25,526 nucleotides of DNA, taken from an uncultured Bacilli bacterium (GTDB lineage Bacteria; Bacillota_I; Bacilli_A; RF39; UBA660). The notes under the pieces are model-generated. The model ran no database searches. It saw nothing but the letters and a program-made list of their open reading frames with translations, and was not told the DNA's origin. The stretch lies in the NCBI GenBank assembly GCA_910585915.1, contig CAJUGF010000020.1:1-25526 (forward strand), given 5' to 3'. Positions 8,036 to 16,687 of this stretch are shown in pieces (within the stretch, counting starts at the first letter, position 1; each line of letters opens with the position of its first letter). The position numbers and the translations under genes are program-made.

Positions 8036-11000
8036 GTGACGTTTAATATCTAAAACCTTACTGATGATGTGTTTTCTAATAACATCTACTCTGATGATGG
8101 CTGTAATACTTTCATCATGGTCACTAATAATCTTAACATTGGTTATTCCATATCCAGTTGCTACAATGGTTCCAGATTGATCTACTGCTGCAATAGTTGC
8201 ATCTTCGCTTTCAAAGTGAACTCCAGTATATGTTGTTTCTTCTGGATTTAATGTGTAATTAATTGTAACTACTTCATCCATATCTAAAACAATCGCTTCT
8301 TCACTTGGAATAATACTTATTAAAGATTTTGGCCTTATAACTTTTATTTTAATGTTTCTTGTTGTTTGACCATCTGCTGCTGTTACAATAATTGATATGT
8401 CGTTTTCACCATATTCTAGTGGCGTTTCTTCTATTCCTGTTATAGTTGCATCTGGATCTACTGTAATAGCTTCAAAGGAAATGTTTTCTGTCTCTTCTGG
8501 TACGACAAGCTCATATTCTGTAATATCATTTGAATATTCTAATTCTCCAGCACTTGGTATTAGGCTTTCTAATTCAGTATTATCTCCTATCAAGCTTATT
8601 ACTAGAGTCAATTTATATTCGTTGGTTACACTTTCGTCTTCACTAGTTACTTTAATGATGTATTGCTTTTCAGCTTCTTTTCTTATTTCTATGGTTGCAT
8701 TAGCATCTTGTGGTGTTGGAAGGATGTCTGTAATATCTGTCTTGCTTCTTCTTGGAACAGCCCAATCATATTCAAACTTTTCAGGTGTAAATACTGTACT
8801 TAGACTTCCTACTTTAACTTCTAAGTTGTTTAGTAAGGCATTATTTCCTTTTTCTCTTTCAATGTATATTTTGTATATTTGTTTCGTGAAGCCATCTGGT
8901 GCTGTAACAGTTACTATAAATACATTTTCGCTGGTTGTAGAAAGATTCAAATTTTCACTTTTTTTGATAGTGGCATTTTCATCTTCAGTAACAGCAAGAA
9001 CGTCGCTTTGGAATAATACTTTTTTGGAGTTTGGTACGATGATGTGATATTCAAAAGTATCCTTATTAAAAGGTATATCGAATTCATAACCATTGACACT
9101 TAGTGATGATAGTTTTGCATTATCTTTTCGTTCTTTGTATACAGTAATAGTATAAATTCTTTCTTCTCCATCTTCTGCATGTACAGTAATGGTTCTTCTA
9201 CTAATTCCATCTGGTACAATTTGTGATTCAGTACCTGTTACAGTTGCAAATAATGATTCAGTGACAACTTCAAAGCTTAATGTTGATGCAGAATCATCTA
9301 GATGTAGTTCGTAGTTTGTTTCATCATATCCAAAGGTTGGGGTTAATTCACCAATGCTTGGAATGATACTAATCAAATGATTACTGGTATCTGACTCCCT
9401 TATAACATTTATTTTGTATGTTTTCGTTTCACCTGCTTCGCTTGTAACCACGATTTCAAAGGTATTTGTTCCAGATTTTAAATCTTTAATACCGAGTCCT
9501 TCTACAGTTGCACTTTCTGGAACAGTTCCTTCGATGGTTACATTGTGTGTTCCCATAGGAACGTTTACAGTATATTCTGTTTTTTCTGGAGCAAAGTCTG
9601 GGTTTAATGGGTATTCTGTAAAGCCATTTTTTACATTCAAACTTTCTAAATTGTTGCTAGTCTTTTTAGAACGAATAACTTCGATGTAGTAGACACGTTT
9701 GATACCATTATCGGTTGTAATAGTTACTGCTAATTCATTCACTCCAGGACTCAATGAATGAATTCCTAGTCCTTCCACAATGGAACTTGATGATGCTGGT
9801 TCTCCAAATAATTCAATTTCCTTAACATCACTTTCTACAGTAATCGAATAATCCATTATTTTTTGTTTAAAGATTGGCGTCAATTCTCCTTCAGAAGTAT
9901 ATAGATAATTTAAGAAATCATTGGCTATGTTTTGTCTTCTAATATTTATGGAATAGGTTTCTTTTTGTTCTCCATCACTACTGGTTACTTGAATTTTAAT
10001 TTGACTACTTCCTAGTGGAATGTTTGGAAGCTCAATTGTTTGAGTTCCCGTGTAAATTTCTTCCATTCCTTCAATTTGCCATGTAGCGTTTTGATCTTCA
10101 GGAGTAATCGTAAATTCTAATTTTTCTGATTCGTAGTTGATCAGTAAATCATAGTTATTTAAATAACGGTTGAATTGTGGTGAAAGGCGATAATTAGTAA
10201 TTGTTATATTTTCTAATAAAGCATTTACTACCTCTTTTCGAATTACGTTTAATATATAGGTATTAATGTTTCCATCTTCACTTGTTACAATAACACTTAC
10301 TTTATTTGTGCCAGGTATTAAGTGGTTATTTACTACAGAGTAAGTAGCTTTATCACTTTCAAGTATAACGCTTAGGTCCAAATAGTCTTCTGTATTTTCT
10401 ACTAATACATCATAGTTATTTAATTCTTGGGAAAACTCTGGAGTCATTATACCATTGTTAACAGTTAAATCTAAAAGTTTGTTATTGCTATTTCCATTTC
10501 TTGTAACAATGATGGTATATGCTTTTACTTTACCCGATTCACTAGTCACTTCAATCGTAATTTGATTGGTTCCTGTGTTCAGTATTTGTAGGCCGTCTCC
10601 TTCCACTGTTGCTTTGGATGATTCTGGAATGGCTTCCACAACAATACTATTGATATTGCTTTCGACATCTGTATAGTAAAGAGTTGTTGCTTTGTTAAAT
10701 TCAGGGGTAATTGTAAATCCTTCGACTTCCAAACTTGCCAGATTATTATTATTGCTTGCTTCTTTAGTTACGTGCAATATGTATTCTTTATGTACTTTTT
10801 TGCTTGGAGAAGTTACTCGAATGATTACATCATAGTCGTCCATTTCATCAAATTCATTTCCGAATACTTGAATGGTTGCTTTTTCTTCCATAGCAATTAG
10901 CGAATCAAACGTTAGCGAAGTTTCACTCGTTGTTATGAAATATTCGAAGACGTCTTTGTTAAATCCTGGAGAAAGAACCCCATCAATAATCATGCTCTGA

Positions 11001-14000
11001 AGACGTGCTTCATCACTTTCTTCTCTTGTAATCACGACTTGGTAGTCTCTTATTTTTCCGTCTTGACTGATAACCCTAATATTCACATTATTTTTTCCAG
11101 TTTCCAGTGTGATAGTTCCTGGATTCTCAACCGTCGCATCTGGATCTTCTGGGGTAGCAGTTAATGTTAATTCTGTAGTGTCATAAGGGACTACGATTTC
11201 GTAATATTGATTTTCTTTGTTGAATGGGCTTGGAACTATTGTTCCTTTGGTGGTTTCTAGGTTGATTAGAAAATCACTATTTTCAACACTTGCTTGACGT
11301 TCAATGATGATTTTATAGATTTTGTCTTTTTTTGATTCACTTGTAACAGTAATAATTACTTCGTTTTCCCCAACTTTAAATGCTTCGTTACCTTCGATTT
11401 GATAGGTCGCATTTTCATCTTCGGTTTGAATTTGAAATGAGCCTCTTTCTACTGCATAAGGCACTTTGGCATGATATTCTGTAATATCTTTGTTAAATTC
11501 TGGATCAATGGCTGCTTCTTCTAATAATAAATAACTTAAATTGTTGTTATCTGAAGCGTCTTTTTCAACATTAACTTTATAGGTTAGTTTGGTTTTTTTG
11601 TCTGCAGCTAATGTGGTAAGCGTGAAAATATTAGAACCACCTGTTAATGTAAATTCGCCATTTCCTGCCACAATTGTTTTTTTGTTTTCTGGTATTCCTT
11701 GTAATGTGATTTTTTCAACAGTATTGTCCACATGAATGGTATATTCGAATGTTTCTTTTTTAAATTCAGGTTCTAATTCTCCCAAAGATGTTTTAATATT
11801 ACTTAGGTAAGCATTATTACTAACTTTTCTTAAAACATTTATGGTGTATGTTCTAATAGATCCATCTTCTGCTGTTACTTCTAGCATAATTTCGTTTGTA
11901 CCAATCGCAAGTGAGTAATAACCATTTCCAGTTACTGTCGCTCTTGGATCATTTTTTATACCATTAATGGTGATTGATGATGTTTCATTTTCTACGATAA
12001 CTTCATATGCATTGGTAGTGTTTTTGAATTCAGGATTTAATACTCCTGTTGATAGTTCAATATCTTTTAAGTAATTGTCATTGCTTGCGGTTCTTGTAAT
12101 ATTTAATGTGTATGTGATATTGGTTCCATCTTCAGCGATGGCCATTACTCGTTTGATATTCTTTCCCACTTTTAGGATATTGTTATCGAGCAGTTTATAT
12201 GTTGTAGTGGAAACTTCTGGAATGGCAGTAATATCTATTGTTGTTGTATTTCCACTTACTGCTATATCATAGTTTAGGGTTTCTGATTCAAAGGTTGGTG
12301 ATAGTGGTAACACAGTGTCTTCAAACTTAGCGATAATATTACTTAGATATGGATTGTTATTTTTATCTCTCGTAATTTCTATTGTGTAAGTATCTTTGGT
12401 TGCGCTTTCAGCAGTTGTTGTGATGTTATAGGTATTTACTCCAGTTGTGAGGGTTTTCGTTCCATCTCCTTCAACAATTGTATCTTCAGCCTCTGGTGTA
12501 GCAATAATTTTTACTTTTTCAACACTATTTGGAACATTCACTTTATAGGTTCCATTTGTCATTTTATTAAATGTTGGAAGTAACGGATATTCTAGTGTCT
12601 CATCATCTGGATCAACAACTTTTAGATTATTTAGGAAGGTATTATCATTTTTCTCACGATAGACATTCAGAAAGTAGACTTTCTCATCTCCGCTTACTGC
12701 GGTTACGATGATAATAATTTGATTGGTCCCTACTTGGAAATCTTCATTACCAATAACGACGACATCAGCATTTGGATCTGCAGGTGTTACTTTTAATTCG
12801 TTTATTTTATCATATTCATTTGGAATGGATACGAAATATTCTGTGACATCTGCTTTTACATCCAGTTCTCTTTCAGGGTCAACGATTTCTATGTCCAGAA
12901 GATTTGCATTTTCTGACATATCACGTATAACTTTGTAGTGATATTCTTTAAAATGTTCTCCATCTTCACTGGTTATTTTGATTGTGAAGTTATTATCTCC
13001 CTCTGCCAGTTCTACTCGTCCATCTCCCGTTATTGTTTGGAAAGGGTGCCCTTTTTCTACATTAAACCAAATCTGTTTAATTTTTCCTGGAACACGTAGT
13101 TCATAATCATATGTATCTTTATTAAAGTTTTCAGGATTTACATGGCAAAAAATTGGATTTGACGTACACAAGCTTTCGATTAATCCACTAATTTCAATGT
13201 TATTTGGATATGGATTATCACTTGCTGGTCTTGTAATTTCAATTTCGTATGTTCTTGTTTTTTTGTTTTCGGCTGTCACGACGATTGGATATGTTGTGGT
13301 TCCTGCTGGTATGTCAATTTTTCCGGTTCCAGTAATCGTTGCAGCGATATCATCTGCAACAGCAATAATCTCCCCATTTGTTTCATTGACATCTAATGAT
13401 AATTTATATTTTTCTTGAGCAACATCAAAGGTTGGTGTGTATATTTTTTCTTCCCCATTTACCATTATTTTTAATGATGCAAGGTAATTATTTTCACTTG
13501 GAATACGAAGCATAGAGATTCGTGCATATCCTGCACCTTTTTTGGCATAGTTACTAATAGGATTGGCATTTACGTTGGCTGTATTTATTGTTCTTTGTGT
13601 TTCTACTGATGAAGCAGTACATCCATAACAGTATGTTCCTTTGGTTACGGTATCATAAGATATTAATTCTGATGATCCTACATAACTTGAACCACCGCCG
13701 CCGCCGCCATGGCTTCCTCTGTTGGAACCTCCACCGCCGTAGTAGCCACCGCCGCCGCCGCAGCCACCCCAGTTGACGTTGTGATAGTTTCCACCTTGAC
13801 CAAATGATCCTTTTCCATAAGCAGGCATATTTTGAACGTATCCACCAGCAGTTAGCGTTCCTCCAGTTCCAGTATAACCAAAGTAGCCTTTGCTCCATGA
13901 ATCATATGCAGTGGCTCCTACAAATCCGCCACCATGGCCTCCATTATAAGATGCATTACCAGCTCCACCACCACCTGCAGCTACAATTAAGATGGAAGAT

Positions 14001-16042
14001 TTGTTATTTTCTAGTGAGGATAGTACTCCTGTTACTTTAGCGATATGAGTAGCTCCACCTCCAGCATTACCAGATTGTCCTCCTGTATTAATGGCATTTC
14101 CTCCACCATTATATCCTCCAGTGAATTTTGCTGTTGGTTGTCCTCCAACGGCAATGTAAATTGTTTCGCCACGTTCTAGATAAACAACTCCCGTCGAATA
14201 TGCACCATATCCTCCTGTTCCGCCACCTTGTGATCCCCAGGTTTCTAATTGATAATATGCAGAAACCGTAGGAGTGAAGGTTTCGATGTAACCACGATAT
14301 GGATAATCAAAAGTGGTTTGAATTGGAACATCACTTTTTTCAATATTAATGGTATAAGTTGTTGGTGAGGAGTTTGGTTCAGTTACAGTTATTTTTCCAA
14401 TCGTGCTGCCCTTAATATATCCAAATCCTTCCGCTTTAATTGATGCTTCTTCATCATAAGCTTCTGCAGTCACAGAAAGACTCATGGTATGAGCTAATAC
14501 TTTAACATGATAGGTTAATGTTTCTGGATCAAAGTCAGGTTCGATTAAGTAATCAGATACTTCTAACAATTTTAATTTTGAAGAATGAGCACGATTGACG
14601 GTTAGAATATATTCAGTGGTATTGTTACCATCTTCTGAGATCACTGTAATTGTTACTGTATTTTTACCAGAATGAAGAGATAAATCACTTAAATATACTT
14701 CTTGGTCTGCTCTGCCTTTGATGGGTTCGATATTTAATTTTTCTTCTGTATAAGGGACATTTACCTCATAAGTTAAAGTTGTTGAGTTAAAGTTTACGAT
14801 GTTATTTCCATCAATTTTAATATTTTCCAAGTATGAATAGCTTGATTTTGGTCTTGTAATGTTAATTGTATAAGTTGCGATATTTCCAGATGTTGAGGTT
14901 GAAATAATGGTGTATTTTGTAGTTCCTGCTGGAACATTTACTTCTCCCATTCCTGTAATCACACTTCCTTGTGATATTGGTGTTGCATTTATAGTTACTT
15001 TCGAAATTTCAGAATCTATAGAAACGTCATATTCATAGGTTTCGGAATTAAATTTTGGCATTAAGTTACCACTGCTTAATGTAATGCTTTCTAAATTTGG
15101 TGTGGAATATAGTGTATTTAAAGTAATGCGTGCATATCCAGCTCCTGTCTTAGCTGTATTTTTAGTAGCTGTACTGTTTTTGGCAGTTGTAGAAATTGTT
15201 CTTTGGGATGCGATTGTAGATTCTGAGCATGCATAACAATATGTGGCTTTGCTAATGTTGTTATAACTGATTAATTTTTCATTTCCGATGTAAGATGATC
15301 CGCCACCGCCACCGCCATGACTTCCACGGTTTGAACCACCGCCGCCATACCAGCCACCGCCACCGCCGTAGCCTCCAAATCCCATGTTACAATAAGAGCC
15401 ACCTTGTCCAAAGGCTCCACGACCACAATTTGATCCTCCTTGGATTGCGTATCCACCAGCAGTTAAGCTTGCTCCTGAACCACTATATCCATTAAAGCCT
15501 ACCGTATCTCTATAGGTATCATACCCATTGACTCCAAGATATCCACCCCCATGACTTCCACGGTAACTTGAAGCAGCGTGTTGTCCGCCACCACCTGCTG
15601 CAACGATCAAAACTGCATTTCGATTGTTGGAAAGATTTTTCAGTAAGCCCGAAACCGTTGCAATATGGGTTGCTCCTCCACCAGCATATCCTTGTTGCGA
15701 ACTTCCATACCAGGCATTTCCTCCGCCATTATATCCTCCAACATATTGAGACGGAATGCTTCCACCAACATTAATGTATAGCTTTTGCCCTTCCTCTAAT
15801 AGAACAACACCAGTCGAATAAGCTCCATATCCACCATGATAACCTCCTTGTGCTCCCCAGGTTTCTAGTTGGTAATAACCTTTTACGGGGGCAGTAAAGA
15901 TTTGTTCGTTATTGGTAGCACCAAACGAAACTGATTCTCCTTCATTCATTGCACTTGTAATCCCTGGAAAGACCCAAAAAAGAATTAATAGCCATATTAA
16001 TTCTACTGCAAATAATATCATTTTATTATCTCTAATTTTCAT
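7610..16042 (-). CDS. Giant secreted protein with two ALK/LTK-type glycine-rich domains, cadherin-like repeats, Big_2 domain and dockerin
   Basis: The protein has 2810 residues. In order: a signal peptide (about 1-31, ending ITSA|MNEG); a glycine-rich domain (about 38-307); three cadherin-like repeats (about 308-570); a second glycine-rich domain (about 578-847); about 19 more cadherin-like repeats (about 850-2570); one bacterial Ig-like Big_2 domain (about 2571-2657, with S-E-D-A-T-I-A-A-V-D and G-x-T-N-V-x-I strands); a pre-dockerin module; and a dockerin-type domain (about 2746-2810). No sortase signal or terminal membrane segment is present. The start is set by AGTGGTG just before the ATG; Met8 is a possible alternative. 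It has its own promoter and terminator and lies directly upstream of a second giant dockerin protein. The likely role is a long extracellular stalk presenting a glycine-rich head; ligand and partner are unknown. Confidence 0.9.
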   Translation of the reverse strand: MKIRDNKMILFAVELIWLLILFWVFPGITSAMNEGESVSFGATNNEQIFTAPVKGYYQLETWGAQGGYHGGYGAYSTGVVLLEEGQKLYINVGGSIPSQYVGGYNGGGNAWYGSSQQGYAGGGATHIATVSGLLKNLSNNRNAVLIVAAGGGGQHAASSYRGSHGGGYLGVNGYDTYRDTVGFNGYSGSGASLTAGGYAIQGGSNCGRGAFGQGGSYCNMGFGGYGGGGGWYGGGGSNRGSHGGGGGGSSYIGNEKLISYNNISKATYCYACSESTIASQRTISTTAKNSTATKNTAKTGAGYARITLNTLYSTPNLESITLSSGNLMPKFNSETYEYDVSIDSEISKVTINATPISQGSVITGMGEVNVPAGTTKYTIISTSTSGNIATYTINITRPKSSYSYLENIKIDGNNIVNFNSTTLTYEVNVPYTEEKLNIEPIKGRADQEVYLSDLSLHSGKNTVTITVISEDGNNTTEYILTVNRAHSSKLKLLEVSDYLIEPDFDPETLTYHVKVLAHTMSLSVTAEAYDEEASIKAEGFGYIKGSTIGKITVTEPNSSPTTYTINIEKSDVPIQTTFDYPYRGYIETFTPTVSAYYQLETWGSQGGGTGGYGAYSTGVVYLERGETIYIAVGGQPTAKFTGGYNGGGNAINTGGQSGNAGGGATHIAKVTGVLSSLENNKSSILIVAAGGGGAGNASYNGGHGGGFVGATAYDSWSKGYFGYTGTGGTLTAGGYVQNMPAYGKGSFGQGGNYHNVNWGGCGGGGGYYGGGGSNRGSHGGGGGGSSYVGSSELISYDTVTKGTYCYGCTASSVETQRTINTANVNANPISNYAKKGAGYARISMLRIPSENNYLASLKIMVNGEEKIYTPTFDVAQEKYKLSLDVNETNGEIIAVADDIAATITGTGKIDIPAGTTTYPIVVTAENKKTRTYEIEITRPASDNPYPNNIEISGLIESLCTSNPIFCHVNPENFNKDTYDYELRVPGKIKQIWFNVEKGHPFQTITGDGRVELAEGDNNFTIKITSEDGEHFKEYHYKVIRDMSENANLLDIEIVDPERELDVKADVTEYFVSIPNEYDKINELKVTPADPNADVVVIGNEDFQVGTNQIIIIVTAVSGDEKVYFLNVYREKNDNTFLNNLKVVDPDDETLEYPLLPTFNKMTNGTYKVNVPNSVEKVKIIATPEAEDTIVEGDGTKTLTTGVNTYNITTTAESATKDTYTIEITRDKNNNPYLSNIIAKFEDTVLPLSPTFESETLNYDIAVSGNTTTIDITAIPEVSTTTYKLLDNNILKVGKNIKRVMAIAEDGTNITYTLNITRTASNDNYLKDIELSTGVLNPEFKNTTNAYEVIVENETSSITINGIKNDPRATVTGNGYYSLAIGTNEIMLEVTAEDGSIRTYTINVLRKVSNNAYLSNIKTSLGELEPEFKKETFEYTIHVDNTVEKITLQGIPENKKTIVAGNGEFTLTGGSNIFTLTTLAADKKTKLTYKVNVEKDASDNNNLSYLLLEEAAIDPEFNKDITEYHAKVPYAVERGSFQIQTEDENATYQIEGNEAFKVGENEVIITVTSESKKDKIYKIIIERQASVENSDFLINLETTKGTIVPSPFNKENQYYEIVVPYDTTELTLTATPEDPDATVENPGTITLETGKNNVNIRVISQDGKIRDYQVVITREESDEARLQSMIIDGVLSPGFNKDVFEYFITTSETSLTFDSLIAMEEKATIQVFGNEFDEMDDYDVIIRVTSPSKKVHKEYILHVTKEASNNNNLASLEVEGFTITPEFNKATTLYYTDVESNINSIVVEAIPESSKATVEGDGLQILNTGTNQITIEVTSESGKVKAYTIIVTRNGNSNNKLLDLTVNNGIMTPEFSQELNNYDVLVENTEDYLDLSVILESDKATYSVVNNHLIPGTNKVSVIVTSEDGNINTYILNVIRKEVVNALLENITITNYRLSPQFNRYLNNYDLLINYESEKLEFTITPEDQNATWQIEGMEEIYTGTQTIELPNIPLGSSQIKIQVTSSDGEQKETYSINIRRQNIANDFLNYLYTSEGELTPIFKQKIMDYSITVESDVKEIELFGEPASSSSIVEGLGIHSLSPGVNELAVTITTDNGIKRVYYIEVIRSKKTSNNLESLNVKNGFTEYPLNPDFAPEKTEYTVNVPMGTHNVTIEGTVPESATVEGLGIKDLKSGTNTFEIVVTSEAGETKTYKINVIRESDTSNHLISIIPSIGELTPTFGYDETNYELHLDDSASTLSFEVVTESLFATVTGTESQIVPDGISRRTITVHAEDGEERIYTITVYKERKDNAKLSSLSVNGYEFDIPFNKDTFEYHIIVPNSKKVLFQSDVLAVTEDENATIKKSENLNLSTTSENVFIVTVTAPDGFTKQIYKIYIEREKGNNALLNNLEVKVGSLSTVFTPEKFEYDWAVPRRSKTDITDILPTPQDANATIEIRKEAEKQYIIKVTSEDESVTNEYKLTLVISLIGDNTELESLIPSAGELEYSNDITEYELVVPEETENISFEAITVDPDATITGIEETPLEYGENDISIIVTAADGQTTRNIKIKVIRPKSLISIIPSEEAIVLDMDEVVTINYTLNPEETTYTGVHFESEDATIAAVDQSGTIVATGYGITNVKIISDHDESITAIIRVDVIRKHIISKVLDIKRHTEEEYEETPDAQDYIIGLDAESSVNDFKSKLENRSQFIHVYNLDGEEVEGETIIGNGFVVKLICEGKMYDELVIIVRGDLNGDSHVNITDYVQYKTFLLGKITFTYIENIAADLNNDNIPNITDYVIMKTYLLGKISSLND
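8070..8330 (-). other. Big_2-type bacterial Ig-like domain
   Basis: It begins with I-I-P-S-E-E-A-I-V-L-D-M and continues through N-Y-T-L-N-P, F-E-S-E-D-A-T-I-A-A-V-D, G-T-I-V-A-T-G-Y-G and T-N-V-K-I-I-S. This strand order is typical of BIG2 domains in adhesins (compare intimin/invasin-like proteins). It separates the cadherin-like array from the C-terminal module and occurs only once in the window. Confidence 0.75.
8335..13500 (-). repeat. Array of about 19 cadherin-like beta-sandwich repeats
   Basis: Units of about 85-100 residues each open with S-x-N-x-x-L and F-N-x-x-x-x-x-Y, carry a T-G-x-N glycine turn and a V-T-[AS]-E-[DS]-G turn, and close with Y-x-I-x-[IV]-x-R. The second unit has an extra cysteine pair (CTSNPIFC, about 13145-13170). 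The units are diverged at the DNA level. Confidence 0.85.
13505..14310 (-). repeat. Glycine-rich domain, copy 2
   Basis: About 270 residues from YYQLETWGSQGG to KKGAGYARISML. It contains GGYNGGGNA, GGGATHIA, ILIVAAGGGG, a GGGGGYYGGGGSNRGSHGG run and the pair CYGC. This order matches the glycine-rich domain of ALK/LTK-type receptors and related bacterial proteins. The poly-Gly tracts are encoded by runs of GGC/GGT and form a sharp G+C spike. It is very similar to copy 1 at 15120-15935. Confidence 0.8.
14330..15115 (-). repeat. Three cadherin-like repeats between the glycine-rich domains
   Basis: Three units with the closing signatures YTINITR, YILTVNR and YTINIEK separate the two glycine-rich domains. 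They look like the units of the long downstream array, so the block of glycine-rich domain plus repeats may have duplicated as one piece. Confidence 0.8.
15120..15935 (-). repeat. Glycine-rich domain, copy 1
   Basis: About 270 residues just after the signal peptide, from YYQLETWGAQGG to KTGAGYARITL. It contains GGYNGGGNA, GGGATHIA, LIVAAGGGG, GGGGGWYGGGGSNRGSHGG, a cysteine pair in the middle (SNCGRG and SYCNMG) and CYAC near the end. It is the membrane-distal head of the protein if the dockerin end is cell-attached. Confidence 0.8.
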
Positions 16043-16071
16043 AACACCACTACTATCTTCTATTATTTAAA

Positions 16072-16101
16072 ATTATAACATTAAGATCTATATTTTGTCA
16101 T
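16072..16101 (-). promoter_or_regulatory. Promoter of the 2810-aa gene
   Basis: The minus strand has ATGACA (16096-16101), an 18-bp spacer and an extended -10, TGTTATAAT (TATAAT at 16072-16077). The predicted leader is about 22 nt and carries the AGTGGTG ribosome binding site. Confidence 0.65.
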
Positions 16102-16149
16102 GAAAAAATAGAATATTTTTATCTTTTGGATTTTAGAGGATTAACTTTA

Positions 16150-16177
16150 TTAAAAAAAGAATGAATTGATCATTCTT
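16150..16177 (-). terminator. Rho-independent terminator overlapping the stop of the 151-aa gene
   Basis: An 8-bp stem (16157-16164 with 16170-16177, AAGAATGA/TCATTCTT) with a 5-base loop is followed on the minus strand by a T run. The TGA stop (16170-16172) is part of the first arm of the transcript hairpin. Confidence 0.75.
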
Positions 16178-16625
16178 CAAAACCACAAACTAATATTTTT
16201 TCTAACCTATAGTCTTTTTTTCCATAGGGAGCTTGTGGGTAAATAACCACTTTGGTATTATTAGAGTCACAAGGTTCTTTTGTTTTAGGATTTATAAAAG
16301 CATCTAACTTTTCTTGATTTTCTTCTGTTTTATATCTGGATAATCCATCTAAGCTAATTTTGAGTCCTATATCACTAAAATCTTTCAAAAAATTTGCACG
16401 TTCTTCATCATTTTTTCCAACTTGTTCATAGTAAAGTTCTTCATAAAAGCTTGCTCCCATTTCCTCAAGATATTGATTTAATTCTTTTTCTTTCGATCTT
16501 CCTAGGAAAAGAACTAATACTACGATCATGGCAATCATTATAATTAAGGCACTACAACCTATAATAACTGTTCTTTTTTTGTCTTTTGTTATTAATTCTA
16601 AAATTCTATTTAATTGATTTTTCAT
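16170..16625 (-). CDS. Single-pass membrane protein of unknown function, C-terminal Cys pair
   Basis: I do not recognise this 151-residue protein. It has a short basic N-terminus (residues 1-19, NQLNRILELITKDKKR), one strong membrane segment (about 20-42, rich in I/V/L/M and ending at G-R-S-K), and a soluble part of about 105 residues that should lie outside the cell by the positive-inside rule. Near the C-terminus EPCDSNNTKVVIYP and LEKILVCGFEE provide two cysteines about 31 residues apart, likely a disulphide-closed loop. It could be a pilin-like or surface-accessory protein, but this is only a guess. A strong AAGGAGT ribosome binding site and its own promoter support it. It lies between priA and the two giant surface protein genes but has its own terminator. 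Confidence 0.75.
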   Translation of the reverse strand: MKNQLNRILELITKDKKRTVIIGCSALIIMIAMIVVLVLFLGRSKEKELNQYLEEMGASFYEELYYEQVGKNDEERANFLKDFSDIGLKISLDGLSRYKTEENQEKLDAFINPKTKEPCDSNNTKVVIYPQAPYGKKDYRLEKILVCGFEE

Positions 16626-16649
16626 TTTTTTACTCCTTACCGCATTTTT

Positions 16650-16678
16650 ATTATATCACGCTTGTTTGAGCTTGTGAA
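16650..16678 (-). promoter_or_regulatory. Promoter of the 151-aa membrane protein gene
   Basis: TTCACA (16673-16678), 17-bp spacer and TATAAT (16650-16655) preceded by TGA, an extended -10. It lies in the gap after priA, so this gene need not depend on priA transcription. Confidence 0.7.
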
Positions 16679-16687
16679 TGATTGTTT

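Noticed and set aside
8397..9047. 216-codon plus-strand open frame
   Set aside because: It lies wholly antisense to the 2810-aa gene, shows the hydrophobic, Val/Ser/Thr-rich composition expected from antisense of beta-sandwich codons, and matches no recognisable family.
600..13500. Possible CRISPR or tandem DNA repeat array, because similar motifs recur about every 270-330 bp
   Set aside because: The periodicity comes from protein-level cadherin-like repeats. There are no identical 25-40 bp repeats with unique spacers.
13653..13898. 81-codon minus-strand frame rich in Arg and Trp
   Set aside because: It is the shifted frame of the poly-glycine coding tract (GGC/GGT read as CGG/TGG-type codons), not an independent gene.
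15271..15495. His- and Arg-rich or Val/Ala-rich frames over the first poly-glycine tract
   Set aside because: These are low-complexity frame shadows of the glycine-rich domain on both strands.
121..16042. Cellulosomal scaffoldin or polysaccharide-degradation locus
   Set aside because: Dockerins are present, but there are no glycoside hydrolases, carbohydrate-binding modules of known type, or multiple cohesins in the window.
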